Assembly: GCF_001424945.1 (NCBI RefSeq)
Contig: NZ_LMCW01000068.1
Span: 172,576-206,116, forward strand
Reading direction: 5' to 3'
Length of the DNA stretch: 33,541 nucleotides
From: Rhizobium sp. Root1203
GTDB lineage: Bacteria > Pseudomonadota > Alphaproteobacteria > Rhizobiales > Rhizobiaceae
Shown here: positions 25,097 through 33,538 of the stretch, one piece after another
Position numbering within the stretch: position 1 is the first letter of the stretch
Layout of the letters: each line of letters opens with the position of its first letter
The notes under the pieces: generated by a model
The model's input: only the letters and a program-made list of their open reading frames with translations
Database searches by the model: none
What the model was told of the DNA's origin: nothing
Made by a program: the position numbers and the translations under genes

Positions 25097-25846
25097 ATGC
25101 AACAACTTAAAGACAAGGTCGCCGTTATCACCGGGGGCAATAGCGGTATCGGGAAGGCGACTGCCCAACTGTTCGCAGAAGAAGGAGCGCAAGTCATCAT
25201 CACCGGCCGGCGGCAGGACTTCGTTAATCAAGTGGTGCATGAAATCGGCCATTCGGCCATTGGTTTCGTAGGCGACGTCGCCAATCTCGAGGATCATCAC
25301 AAGCTGGCAGACACCGTGAAAAGCCGCTTTGGTGGTCTCGACATCTACATGGCCAATGCGGGTGTCATCAATCTTGCCGCATCCTCCAATGTGACGCCGG
25401 AAGACTATGACCGGCACTTCACTATTAATACCCGTGGCGTGTTCTTCGGTGTGCAAGCGATCGCACCGCTGATCCGCAACGGGGGGAGCATTATCGTCAC
25501 GAGTTCGCTCGCAGCCACGAAGGTCCTGCCGGACCATACGGTCTATGCCGGATCAAAAGCCGCCGTCGCCGCCTTTGCGAAGAACTGGGCGATCGAATTC
25601 AAGTCACGACGTATTCGCGTCAACATCCTGAGCCCTGGACCAGTCGAGACCGAAATTCTCGCAAAGCTCGGTGTGTCGGAAGCCGAACGTCCCGCATTCG
25701 AAGATCACATGGCATCTCTCATCCCTGCTGGCCGTTTGGGTCGTCCGGAGGAATTGGCCCGCGCCGCACTCTTTCTCGCCTCCGACTCAGGAAGCTTCGT
25801 CAATGGGATCGAACTTCATACTGATGGCGGGATGAAGTTGGTTTGA
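25097..25846 (+). CDS. Short-chain dehydrogenase/reductase
   Basis: A 249-aa classical SDR. The cofactor motif is TGGNSGIG (12-19), the structural NAG is in MANAGV, and the catalytic residues are S136/S137 region, Y150 and K154 (YAGSK). The residue after the second strand is Arg in TGRRQ, which favours NADPH. The C terminus GIELHTDGGMKLV is typical. Substrate unknown; probably an aldehyde, ketone or quinone. AAGGAG is well placed before the ATG. It is likely controlled by the divergent LysR regulator. The IS91-type element begins just downstream. Confidence 0.92.
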   Translation: MQQLKDKVAVITGGNSGIGKATAQLFAEEGAQVIITGRRQDFVNQVVHEIGHSAIGFVGDVANLEDHHKLADTVKSRFGGLDIYMANAGVINLAASSNVTPEDYDRHFTINTRGVFFGVQAIAPLIRNGGSIIVTSSLAATKVLPDHTVYAGSKAAVAAFAKNWAIEFKSRRIRVNILSPGPVETEILAKLGVSEAERPAFEDHMASLIPAGRLGRPEELARAALFLASDSGSFVNGIELHTDGGMKLV

Positions 25847-25891
25847 AGTTGCCGGATATATTCTAGCCCAAATCGGACCGGGCGAAGCGGA

Positions 25892-25945
25892 AGTCATTTC
25901 CGGTTCGTCCCGAGCCGAATTCGCCTGGCCTTAACCGGAATGACT
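25892..25945. repeat. Inverted repeat at the left end of the IS91-type element
   Basis: AGTCATTTCCGGTT (25892-25905) is the reverse complement of AACCGGAATGACT (25933-25945) apart from one extra T, with a 27-nt loop. A smaller stem, CCCGC-TGC-GCGGG, lies at 25962-25974. Such stems are expected near the ends of rolling-circle elements. Confidence 0.6.
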
Positions 25946-26082
25946 GGGGCCGGAGAACGAACCCGCTGCGCGGGAGGGCGCCTGCGGTTGAAATAGTGGG
26001 CACAGGCTGGAGGTCGCGCCTGGGTTGAACGTCGTCCGGCAAGGGCGGAGCATGACGAGCCTCTTCAACAAGGAGCCTGACC

Positions 26083-26991
26083 ATGCAGTACCCCCATCTC
26101 GACACGCCCGTCAGCCCTCTGCGCCAGCGGTTGATCGACGACATGAACATGCGACGTTTCTCACGCGAAACGCAGCGCAACTATCTTCGCGACATCGGTC
26201 GCCTGGCAACCTTCCTCGGGCGTTCACCAGACACGGCAACCGCCGACGACCTGCGCCGGTTCCAGATCGAGCAGCAGGAGGATGGCGTTCCCGTTCCGAC
26301 GATGAACAGCATCGTGTCGGCGCTACGGTTCTTCTTCACCCAGACCCTCGACCGCCCGGACCTGGCGCGCAGGCTCGTCCGGCTGGCGCATCCTCGGAAC
26401 CTGCCTGTGGTGCTGAGCCGCGACGAGGTTTCCCGGTTACTCAATGCCACCACCTGCCTCAAGCACCAGGCAGCATTGTCGGTCGCCTATGGCGCCGGCC
26501 TACGTGTTGCGGAGGTCTCCATGCTGAAGGTCGCCGACGTCGACAGCGAGCGGATGCTGCTGCGCGTCGAACGTGGCAAGGGCGGGCGCTATCGCAATGC
26601 CATGCTTTCGGAGGACCTACTCACCCTGCTGCGCCAGTGGTGGAAGGTGGGGCGGCAGCAGGGTGTGATGCACCGCGACGGCTGGCTGTTCCCCGGACAG
26701 CACGCCATGAAGCCGATCAGCACGCGGCAGCTCTATCGCATCGTCGTTGAGGCGGCCCAGGCCGCCGGCATCGCCAAGCGGGTTGGGCCGCACACGCTAC
26801 GCCACAGCTTCGCTACCCACCTGCTGGAGGACGGCACCGACATCCGGATCATCCAAGTCCTGCTCGGGCACGCCAAGCTAAACAGCACCGCCCTCTACAC
26901 CAAGGTGGCGACCAGGACGGTCCGCACGGTTACGAGTCCACTCGACAAGCTCGGCCTGTTCAAGCCGGGAGAAGCCTCCCCCGACGGTTGA
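26083..26991 (+). CDS. Tyrosine recombinase of the IS91-type element
   Basis: A 302-aa XerC/D-like site-specific recombinase. The N-terminal SAM-like core-binding domain (about 10-100) includes RNYLRDIGRLATFLGRSPDT. The catalytic residues are R141 (GAGLRVAEV), H237 and R240 (HTLRHS), H263 (LLGHAKL) and nucleophile Y272 (ALYTKV), so it looks intact. AAGGAG precedes the ATG. It is followed after only three bases by the transposase frame, in the same reading phase. In this IS91 subgroup the recombinase is a passenger or a helper; its role is not settled to my knowledge. It is unlikely to be the integrase of a tRNA-borne island. Confidence 0.88.
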   Translation: MQYPHLDTPVSPLRQRLIDDMNMRRFSRETQRNYLRDIGRLATFLGRSPDTATADDLRRFQIEQQEDGVPVPTMNSIVSALRFFFTQTLDRPDLARRLVRLAHPRNLPVVLSRDEVSRLLNATTCLKHQAALSVAYGAGLRVAEVSMLKVADVDSERMLLRVERGKGGRYRNAMLSEDLLTLLRQWWKVGRQQGVMHRDGWLFPGQHAMKPISTRQLYRIVVEAAQAAGIAKRVGPHTLRHSFATHLLEDGTDIRIIQVLLGHAKLNSTALYTKVATRTVRTVTSPLDKLGLFKPGEASPDG

Positions 26992-26994
26992 ACC

Positions 26995-28187
26995 TTGCGT
27001 GCCTCTGTCGAGGTCGCCGACATCTTCCGTGCTGCCGGGGCGGCGTACCGGCGCGCGCATGCAGGACATCTGAGCCTGCCGCAACTGAAGGTGATGTCGG
27101 CGGTCGAGAACTGCCGCACTGCTGCCCTCGGCGGTCACGTCGAGGCCTGCGAGGACTGCGGGCAGTGGCGGATCGCCTACAACTCCTGCCGCAATCGGCA
27201 TTGCCCAAAGTGCCAGGGCGCAGCCTCACGGACATGGCTTGCCGAACGCGAGGCTGATCTGCTTCCAGTCGGCTACTTCCACGTCGTGTTCACGCTGCCG
27301 GCCGAGGTCGCCGGCATATCGTTCCAGAACAAGGCGCTCGTCTATGACCTGCTGTTCAAGGCGGCGTCGGAGACGATGCTGACCATCGCGGCCGATCGCA
27401 AGCACCTCGGCGCGCGTATCGGCATCACCGCCGTGCTCCACACCTGGGGATCGGCGATGACGCACCATCCGCATGTGCACATGATCGTTCCGGGCGGCGG
27501 CATCACGCCAGACGGAAGCCGATGGATATCATCGCGCCCGGCCTTCTGCTTCCAGTACGCGTACTCAGCAAACTGTTTCGACGACTATTCCTCACCCGAC
27601 TGGTCGGTCTGTACGACGCCGGGCGGTTCAGCTTTTTTGGCGCCCTTGCTCATCTCGCCGAGCGGCAGGCATTCTTGCGGCATCTATCGCCGGTCCGAAA
27701 GAAGCGCTGGGTGGTCTATGCGAAGGCGCCGTTCGCGGGTCCCGAGGCGGTTCTTGCCTATCTGTCGCGCTATACCCACCGGGTCGCAATCTCGAACCGC
27801 CGCCTGATCACCTTCGACAACTCTGGCGTAACCTTCCGCTATAAAGACTACCGCCGCGACGGCTGCGACCGGCAGCAGATCTTGACGCTCGCGGTCGATG
27901 AGTTCATCCGCCGTTTCCTGATCCATGTCCTGCCGCGTGGCTTCCATCGTATCCGGCACTACGGCCTGCTCGCCGGCTCAGCCCGCAAGACCAGCCTCAC
28001 GCTCGCGCGTGAACTCCTCCACGTCGCCGCACCGGTCGATGACGGCGTACCAGGTGAACAGGATGACTTCCGCCCGCCATGCCCCTGCTGCGGCGGACGC
28101 ATGATTATCATCGAGATGTTCGAACGGTGGAGGCAGCCGCGTGGACCGCCGGACAAAACCACACCGAACCGGGAGACCACCCCATGA
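26995..28187 (+). pseudogene. IS91-family HUH transposase, frameshifted
   Basis: The first part (TTG start at 26995) has the zinc finger CEDCGQWRIAYNSC and CRNRHCPKC and the HUH motif HPHVHMIVPGGG. Near 27535-27550 the reading phase drops by one: up to SRWISSRPA it is in frame 1, and the expected continuation GLLLPVRVLSKLFRRLF is in the next frame, running to the TGA at 28185. The catalytic tyrosine pair YLSRYTHR is in the second part. A one-base loss in the CGCCCGGCC run explains it. Metal site and tyrosines are thus on separate frames, so no active transposase is expected. Confidence 0.85.
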
Positions 28188-28690
28188 CCCGGCATCGCAT
28201 GATCGGGCCTCCGGCCGCGGGCACTCAGCCTCAGGCAACGAACCCACACGAGTCTATGCTGATGATCGACATTAAAGGAGGCGCGTCCCGCCGCGCGACG
28301 TGCCAACAACACGACGCAAAGGCACAACAAAATCGTCTGTCCCCATCCACCTGCCGCTTCCTGATGGCGCTCGCGCCACCAACGGCACTGGCGGAAATCT
28401 GAAATCCCCATAGCCTCCGACCGTGGCCCGCGGGTTCCTTCCTCGGGGACTTTCGTACGCCTGACGGCGCCCGAAACTCTTCGCGGCAGTGGACTGTCGG
28501 CTGCCGGACTCCGATTTTCTAAAGCAGACCTTGAGCCTGGCGGGCGCGTGATCTGACGCGAAGAGGACGTTCGGTCCCCTCGGCCGAACGCACGCGCCGA
28601 CGCCCCCTTCGTAAGTCCGAAATCCTTGGTTTCAGTCCCATCATTTCAGCTATAAGGTGGAAGACATCGCCCAAAGGGGATTCAAGGCCA
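28188..28690. other. IS91 tail and intergenic DNA, no gene seen
   Basis: The first 200-250 bp are probably the noncoding tail of the IS91-type element. The rest precedes the methyltransferase gene. Short frames present give no recognisable protein. Confidence 0.5.
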
Positions 28691-29362
28691 ATGCCCCCAG
28701 AGAAGAAGGACCGTTCGCCTGTTGCGCTGGAACAGCGCGACGTAAGCGCCGACCAGCGCATGTTCTCGCCTTCTGTTGCGCGAAATTCGGCACCGATCCT
28801 CGCGGTCCTAAAACGTGTCCTTCCAACACATGGCGCCGTGCTGGAGATTGGATGCGGGACCGGAGAGCACGCCGTGTGCTTTGCGGGAGCAATGCCCAAC
28901 CTCACCTGGCAGCCGAGCGATCCGGATGCCGACGCCCGCACCAGCACGTCTGGCTGGATCAAATTCGCGCGGCTGAAGAATGCGCTGGCACCGCGGGATA
29001 TTGATGTGTGCTCAGGACAATGGGGCGTCGAACAAACGGGGCATTTTGACGCCATCGTGTCGATCAATATGATTCATATCGCGCCATGGGCGGCAAGCTT
29101 GGGATTGTTCGCAGGAGCTGGCCGTTTGCTTCACGCTGGTGGGTTTCTTCTTCTCTACGGCCCGTTCATGCGCGACGGTGCACACACCGCCCCCTCGAAC
29201 GCTGCTTTCGACGCGGCTCTAAAGGAGCGCAACCCATCTTGGGGTGTGCGTGATATCGCTGATCTTGAACAAGTGGGTGCGGCCGCTGGACTTAATCTCC
29301 GCGAGACGATTGAGATGCCTAGCAACAATATGTTGCTGGTCTTCTCCAGCAGTAGTGCCTGA
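28691..29362 (+). CDS. DUF938 class I SAM-dependent methyltransferase
   Basis: A 223-aa protein of the DUF938 family (methyltransferase-like, function unknown). The family opening FSPSVARNSAPIL (about 25-37) is followed by the SAM-binding motif VLEIGCGTGEH, the acidic loop PSDPDAD, and SINMIHIAPW. The C terminus, MPSNNMLLVF, is also family-typical. The ATG at 28691 is used here; the conserved core begins only at MFSP, so the start could be slightly later. It is followed by the sulfite-oxidase-type gene on the same strand with a 207-bp gap. Confidence 0.85.
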   Translation: MPPEKKDRSPVALEQRDVSADQRMFSPSVARNSAPILAVLKRVLPTHGAVLEIGCGTGEHAVCFAGAMPNLTWQPSDPDADARTSTSGWIKFARLKNALAPRDIDVCSGQWGVEQTGHFDAIVSINMIHIAPWAASLGLFAGAGRLLHAGGFLLLYGPFMRDGAHTAPSNAAFDAALKERNPSWGVRDIADLEQVGAAAGLNLRETIEMPSNNMLLVFSSSSA

Positions 29363-29569
29363 ACGACAAGTGGGCGCGAAAGAGACGTGGGCCTATAGCA
29401 GCATTCGGACCCTTTGCTGTCGTTCGAGGTCGATCCGAGGAACGTGCGGTATGTGCTAGACTGCGGCGAAGGCGGAACGCTGCAGACACGCTGCGAGGGG
29501 CGGTGTGATGAGCCGGAATTCGCGCGACCGAGTGCCAACGTTGTGCTCTTGGAAGGGGAGACGAGGACG

Positions 29570-30679
29570 ATGCCGACACCAGAGCAACCCAGTCCAATAG
29601 TTCGACAGAAATCCCCACCGAACATTGAGTTTCCGTTTGCGTCGCTCTCCGATTGGCTGATCCCAACCGAGTCGTTCTTCGTGCGAAACCATTTCCCCTC
29701 GCCGGACCTCGATGCGCGAGACTGGAGATTGCGCGTTGGCGGGGCGGTGGAGCGGCCGATCGAACTTGACCTCGACAGCATCAAGGCGATGCGGAGCACC
29801 ACTTTCACCGCCGTCGTCGAGTGCGCAGGAAACGGCCGCGTCTACTATGTGCCACCGAAGGAGGGGTTGCAGTGGCAGAACGGAGCCGTTGGCAATGCTG
29901 CGTGGACAGGTGTTTCTCTGCGAGAGATTTTAGACATGGCGGGCGTCAAGCGCACCGCACGTGAGGTTCTGCTCATTGGCGCGGACAGCGGCGTCGTCGA
30001 CACGAACAGGAAAACGGCTTCTCCCGGCCCCATCGCTTTTGCGCGCAGTTTGCCGCTTGAGAAGGCCATCGCTGACAGCACGATCCTTGCCTATTCGATG
30101 AACGAAGAGCCGTTGACGCGCGATCACGGCTACCCGCTGCGCGCGGTCGTGGGTGGCTGGTTCGGCATGGCTTGGGTCAAGTGGATCACGCAAATCACGG
30201 TTGTGGAACAACCGTTCCTTGGCTACTGGCAGGCGCGCGACTATTTCCGTTGGGAGCGCAGCCTCGGGGAACCCAGGCTGGTCCCCCTCGCGGAGATGGA
30301 GGTCAAAGCGCAGATCGCGCGTCCCGTGCAGGGGGCGCGTCTCATCGCCGGCCAGCCGTATCGGATTTTCGGAGCCGCCTGGAGCGGAGAGGCAGTTATC
30401 CGGCAGGTGCAGGTCTGCACCGGAGATGGTAGGGGCTGGCGCGAGGGAAGGCTCCTCGAATCAGAACGTCCCTTTGCATGGCGCTTGTGGGAGTACATGT
30501 GGACCCCTGAAGAAGTGGGGCGATATAGCCTGCGATGTCGCGCGATCGATGGGGCGGGGTGCGTGCAGCCCGACCTCCAGCGTTCCGACTGCGAGAGCTA
30601 CGCGGCCAATTGGATCGTTCCGGTGGAGGTTAGTGTCGTGCCCGAGCCACAGACGTACGAGGAGGAATTCGTGATCTAA
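29570..30679 (+). CDS. Sulfite oxidase family molybdoenzyme
   Basis: A 369-aa molybdopterin protein of the sulfite oxidase family. The Mo-ligating cysteine is C85 in VVECAGNGR; the Moco domain continues through GPIAFARSLPLEKA, DHGYPLRAVVGGWFGM and VKWITQI, and the C-terminal Mo-co dimerisation domain (about 265-365) has GAAWSGEAVIRQVQV and RLWEYMW. It lacks a haem b5 or cytochrome domain. No Sec or Tat signal is visible from this start, nor from an in-frame ATG at 29414, unlike SorA or SorT enzymes, so it may be cytoplasmic or wrongly placed. Likely oxidises sulfite to sulfate or a related substrate; acceptor unknown. GGGGAG and GAGG lie before 29570. Confidence 0.88.
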   Translation: MPTPEQPSPIVRQKSPPNIEFPFASLSDWLIPTESFFVRNHFPSPDLDARDWRLRVGGAVERPIELDLDSIKAMRSTTFTAVVECAGNGRVYYVPPKEGLQWQNGAVGNAAWTGVSLREILDMAGVKRTAREVLLIGADSGVVDTNRKTASPGPIAFARSLPLEKAIADSTILAYSMNEEPLTRDHGYPLRAVVGGWFGMAWVKWITQITVVEQPFLGYWQARDYFRWERSLGEPRLVPLAEMEVKAQIARPVQGARLIAGQPYRIFGAAWSGEAVIRQVQVCTGDGRGWREGRLLESERPFAWRLWEYMWTPEEVGRYSLRCRAIDGAGCVQPDLQRSDCESYAANWIVPVEVSVVPEPQTYEEEFVI

Positions 30680-30856
30680 TCACCCGCATCGGGCGGAATG
30701 GCGGCTTGGCGCAACTGCGGCCCGCGTTGTCACTGCGTCATGTCCGCTTTGCAGCAACGGCGGCCGGCGGCTCGATGACCACTATGGGGACGCAATCCTG
30801 CCGTCGGCTCCCATGCGGGAGCGTCAGAAGAAAAAATGACAGGTCTAAGCGGCCGT

Positions 30857-31285
30857 TCAATTGCCTTTGAAAAGGTCGCGATAGCTTTCGAGGTCGGTGA
30901 TCCGTTGATCGATTACACCTGCCCGGCATGTAACGTAATCCAGCACCATCCGTTCCGCGCCCCAGTCACCGTTCGCGTAAATCTGGCACGAACCTTCCTT
31001 GTATGTGTTCCAGAGGCGCTGCTCGGCCAGAAGATCGGTTTTCGTCTGCCCCGTGCTCCGTCCGTAGATTTCTTTCCAGACCGAGTTCAATTTCTCGTCT
31101 TCCTGCTTCAACCAGACCTGCCCGCAGCCGGCCCACGCCGCGTTGCTACCGTCAGACTTGTCCATGCATGCTTGCCAGTCCTTTTGCCCGACATCGGAGT
31201 CTTTGGGAAATGCCGGACCGGTCCCAAAGGTTACCAGTGATAAGAGAACCGTATGAACCGTCCATGATCGATGGAATACTTTCAT
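30857..31285 (-). CDS. DUF1311 (LprI-like) secreted protein
   Basis: A 142-aa protein with an N-terminal signal-like segment (VHTVLLSLVTFGTGPAF) and one LprI/DUF1311 domain: four Cys residues (ACMDK, GCGQVW, SCQIYANGD, TCRAG) and the pattern LNSVWKEIYG...LLAEQRLWNTYKEGSC. LprI of mycobacteria is a lysozyme inhibitor, but most members are uncharacterised. It probably acts in the periplasm. ATG 31285 has AGAAGG directly upstream; extending to 31372 would put a non-signal arm in front. It is downstream of the sulfatase gene's end on the same strand, 164 bp from its stop. Confidence 0.82.
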   Translation of the reverse strand: MKVFHRSWTVHTVLLSLVTFGTGPAFPKDSDVGQKDWQACMDKSDGSNAAWAGCGQVWLKQEDEKLNSVWKEIYGRSTGQTKTDLLAEQRLWNTYKEGSCQIYANGDWGAERMVLDYVTCRAGVIDQRITDLESYRDLFKGN

Positions 31286-31449
31286 CCTTCTATCCTTCTG
31301 TCTCTTGAGAGAGCAAAACGCGGCCCCATTTGGCAAGTCAAGCTTGCACGCCACAAAGGTGCAATCAACCATGGAATTCTTCCTGGTTGTAATTCCAATT
31401 GTGTGTTTGGTCTTGAACCGATTCTCCCTGACGGGACTGCCGGACTAGC

Positions 31450-33042
31450 TCATTGCCCCAGGCCAATATTCTTCGGCGGATACTTCTTGTACGTCGCGCC
31501 ATGGGCCTTCATCTCCGCGGCCATCGAGGCCAGGAAGGCGTTCATGCGGTGGCCGACCGGGTATTGCTCCTTCGGATCAATGTAGAGATTGAACAGCCAG
31601 GGCGCGAGGCCGACGTCGCTGACGGTGGTCATGTCGATATTGAGCCACTGGGCGTGCTCCTGAACCACTTTCACATGGATTTTGTATTCGTACATCCGCA
31701 TGGCCATGAAATCCTGTTCGTTCCAGATATAGACCTTCTCGCGGTTGGAGCGGCCGTCGTCTGCCAGCAGGAAGGATGTTTGATCGATACCGTCGATGTA
31801 GCGATCGGTCGGGATCTTGTCGGCGGCGCCCGCCAGATGAAGCGATGTATTGAACAGGTCCATGAGGTCGAAGAGGTCGTCGCTTTCTCGGCCGGGCTTG
31901 ATCACGCCACGCCAGTAGGCGATCCCGGGCACCCGCACGCCGCCTTCCCAGGCCGAGCCTTTGGCGCCGCGGAACGGCGTGTAACCTGCATCCGGCCAAC
32001 CATCGAGTTGCGGCCCGTTGTCGGAGGTCACGAAGATGAAGGTGTTGTCGAGAACGCCTGCTTTGTCCAGCGCACCAACAATTTCGCCGATATAGGCATC
32101 GACCTCTACCACATCGTCCTTGTAGGGATATTTGCTGGCGCTCTTGCCCTCGAAGGCCTTAGACGCAAAGTTGTCGGCATGTACCTTCATGAAGGCGTGT
32201 TCAAGAAAAAATGGTGCCGTACCACTCGCGAGTTCCTTGATCTTTTCGAGGCTGAATTCCTTCAGCATCCGGTCGCCTTCCGCCATCTTCTCGATGCTGT
32301 CGATCTGCGCGACGTCCTTGGTCTCGCCACCCTTGAAACCGTGAACGAGCGCCGTGCTCGACCCGGTCTTGCGCAGCATTTCCAGTCGCTCGGGATTAAG
32401 GACCAGATCGGGATAGCGCCGTTTGTCGACGCCCTGGCTGATCTCCTTCTCGGCTTCGTAGAAGCCGTAGAACTCGTCAAAACCGATGTCCTGCGGCCGC
32501 ATGCCCTCGCTTTCTCCGACATGCCACTTGCCCGAAAGCACAGTCTTATATCCTGCTTCGCCAAGCAGTTTCGGTAGCGAAGTCTCGTCCGCCCAAGGAT
32601 TCTTGGTGATCTTGTCGCCGGCAAGGATCGGTCGCGTCAGGCCGGTGCGCACCGGAAGGCGCCCCGTCAGGATGGCGGAGCGGGTCGGCGTACAGGTCGC
32701 CTGGGAGTAGGTCGACGTCATCTTCAGGCCTTCGTGGGCCAGCCTGTCCATGTTGGGAGTGGCAGCCCCGATCACTGCCCCGCCGCCGAATGCGCCGGGA
32801 TCGCCATAGCCCATATCATCGATGAGCAGCCAGACGATATTCGGCCGTCGGCCGGTGCGGGCCATCAGTTCGTCCAGCTTCTTCTGCGCTGCAGCCGTCT
32901 GATCGGCATGGACAAGCGCCGGCTCCATGCTCTCGCTCGTTCGTTCTGCTTTGGTCAGTACAGATTGCGCCAGCGCGAAACTTGGGATCGCCGCGAGCAC
33001 CGCCGTTTGCAGAACCAGGGCGCGAAGGGTCTTCATCTTCAT
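31450..33042 (-). CDS. Exported arylsulfatase
   Basis: A 530-aa sulfatase of the alkaline-phosphatase superfamily. It has a Sec signal peptide (MKMKTLRALVLQTAVLAAIP, then SFALAQ). The formylglycine site is C117 in CTPTR with the following SAILTGR; metal ligands lie in LLIDDMGYGD (D75, D76) and FVTSDNGPQ. The Cys-type site needs a formylglycine-generating enzyme, which is not in the window. It cleaves sulfate esters in the periplasm. ATG 33042 has GGGAG upstream. Palindromes in the upstream gap (33235-33244 and 33369-33381) may be operator sites. The sulfite-oxidase-type gene nearby is not functionally required for it. Confidence 0.92.
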   Translation of the reverse strand: MKMKTLRALVLQTAVLAAIPSFALAQSVLTKAERTSESMEPALVHADQTAAAQKKLDELMARTGRRPNIVWLLIDDMGYGDPGAFGGGAVIGAATPNMDRLAHEGLKMTSTYSQATCTPTRSAILTGRLPVRTGLTRPILAGDKITKNPWADETSLPKLLGEAGYKTVLSGKWHVGESEGMRPQDIGFDEFYGFYEAEKEISQGVDKRRYPDLVLNPERLEMLRKTGSSTALVHGFKGGETKDVAQIDSIEKMAEGDRMLKEFSLEKIKELASGTAPFFLEHAFMKVHADNFASKAFEGKSASKYPYKDDVVEVDAYIGEIVGALDKAGVLDNTFIFVTSDNGPQLDGWPDAGYTPFRGAKGSAWEGGVRVPGIAYWRGVIKPGRESDDLFDLMDLFNTSLHLAGAADKIPTDRYIDGIDQTSFLLADDGRSNREKVYIWNEQDFMAMRMYEYKIHVKVVQEHAQWLNIDMTTVSDVGLAPWLFNLYIDPKEQYPVGHRMNAFLASMAAEMKAHGATYKKYPPKNIGLGQ

Positions 33043-33443
33043 GATATTCTCCCGTGTCTGAATGCGCCATGAGCCTGCGGCCTCGAGGCCCAATCGGCGC
33101 AGGCAATTGGCTGAGAATGCATCCCGAAGACCGGGAGGCTGCGCCGGTCAAGGCCGAAACAAGGAAACGGTAGCCAACAATGATTTCAGTTTCATTCCGT
33201 GCCCCACTCTGATGATGCTTTAGGCCTCGCCGCAGGTTGCAACCTCGGTGCGGACAATTGCAACTCAGCATCAAATGGTCAATCATGTTATGCGACCCGC
33301 CCAAAAAGTTATAAAAACAGCGAAAAATCGCTGGCATGGGCGAATAGGAGCGGCTCCCGAACCATTCAAGACAGACTGTCTGCTTACGGGAACTAAAGCG
33401 GGTTGTGTAAACGACCGAAATCGGCGCGCACGTCAAGCTCAGG
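33043..33443. other. Upstream region of the sulfatase gene
   Basis: No gene is seen. Two palindromes stand out: GGTTGCAACC (33235-33244), with a further TTGCAA nearby, and AGACAG-A-CTGTCT (33369-33381). Either could be an operator for the sulfatase gene. The region ends at the right copy of the tRNA-linked repeat. Confidence 0.5.
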
Positions 33444-33538
33444 CGAGATTGCCCCGGAGGAGAAACGCAAAAAGCTCCTCGACGGTTAGGCGGAGGAGCT
33501 TTGTTTTGGGTGTCTTTGAAGATTCTGGTTGCGGGGGC
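33444..33538. repeat. Right copy of the tRNA-fMet 3'-end repeat (candidate attachment site)
   Basis: 95 bp matching 7786-7879 with a few differences. Here the tRNA end continues past the match as a normal tRNA sequence, so this is the copy joined to the intact tRNA gene. Confidence 0.7.
33471..33502 (-). terminator. Terminator of the tRNA-fMet (probably rrn) transcript
   Basis: AAAGCTCCTC (33471-33480) pairs with GAGGAGCTTT (33493-33502); read on the minus strand the stem is followed by a run of T. It lies 24 bp beyond the tRNA 3' end. Confidence 0.8.

Larger units (their letters stand above)
25860..28440 (+). mobile_element. IS91-family element with accessory tyrosine recombinase (edges approximate)
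   Basis: The unit holds a tyrosine recombinase followed in the same frame by an IS91-type HUH transposase, a known layout in one IS91 subgroup. IS91 elements lack terminal inverted repeats, so the edges are estimates: a large inverted repeat lies at 25892-25945 on the left, and on the right a noncoding tail runs to a CCCGCGGG palindrome near 28427-28434. The transposase is frameshifted, so the copy is probably immobile by itself. Confidence 0.7.

Noticed and set aside
26025..26750. Plus-strand open frame overlapping the recombinase
   Set aside because: It is a different phase of the recombinase gene, Arg/Pro/Ala-rich with no domain.
26083..26991. Recombinase as the integrase of the tRNA-bounded island
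   Set aside because: It is coupled to an IS91 transposase, far from either repeat copy, and resembles recombinases of IS91 units rather than P4/phage-type tRNA integrases.
30679..31450. Sulfatase and sulfite-oxidase-type gene as one sulfur pathway
   Set aside because: Sulfatases release sulfate, not sulfite. The genes are convergent and separated by a DUF1311 gene, so a joint pathway is not supported.
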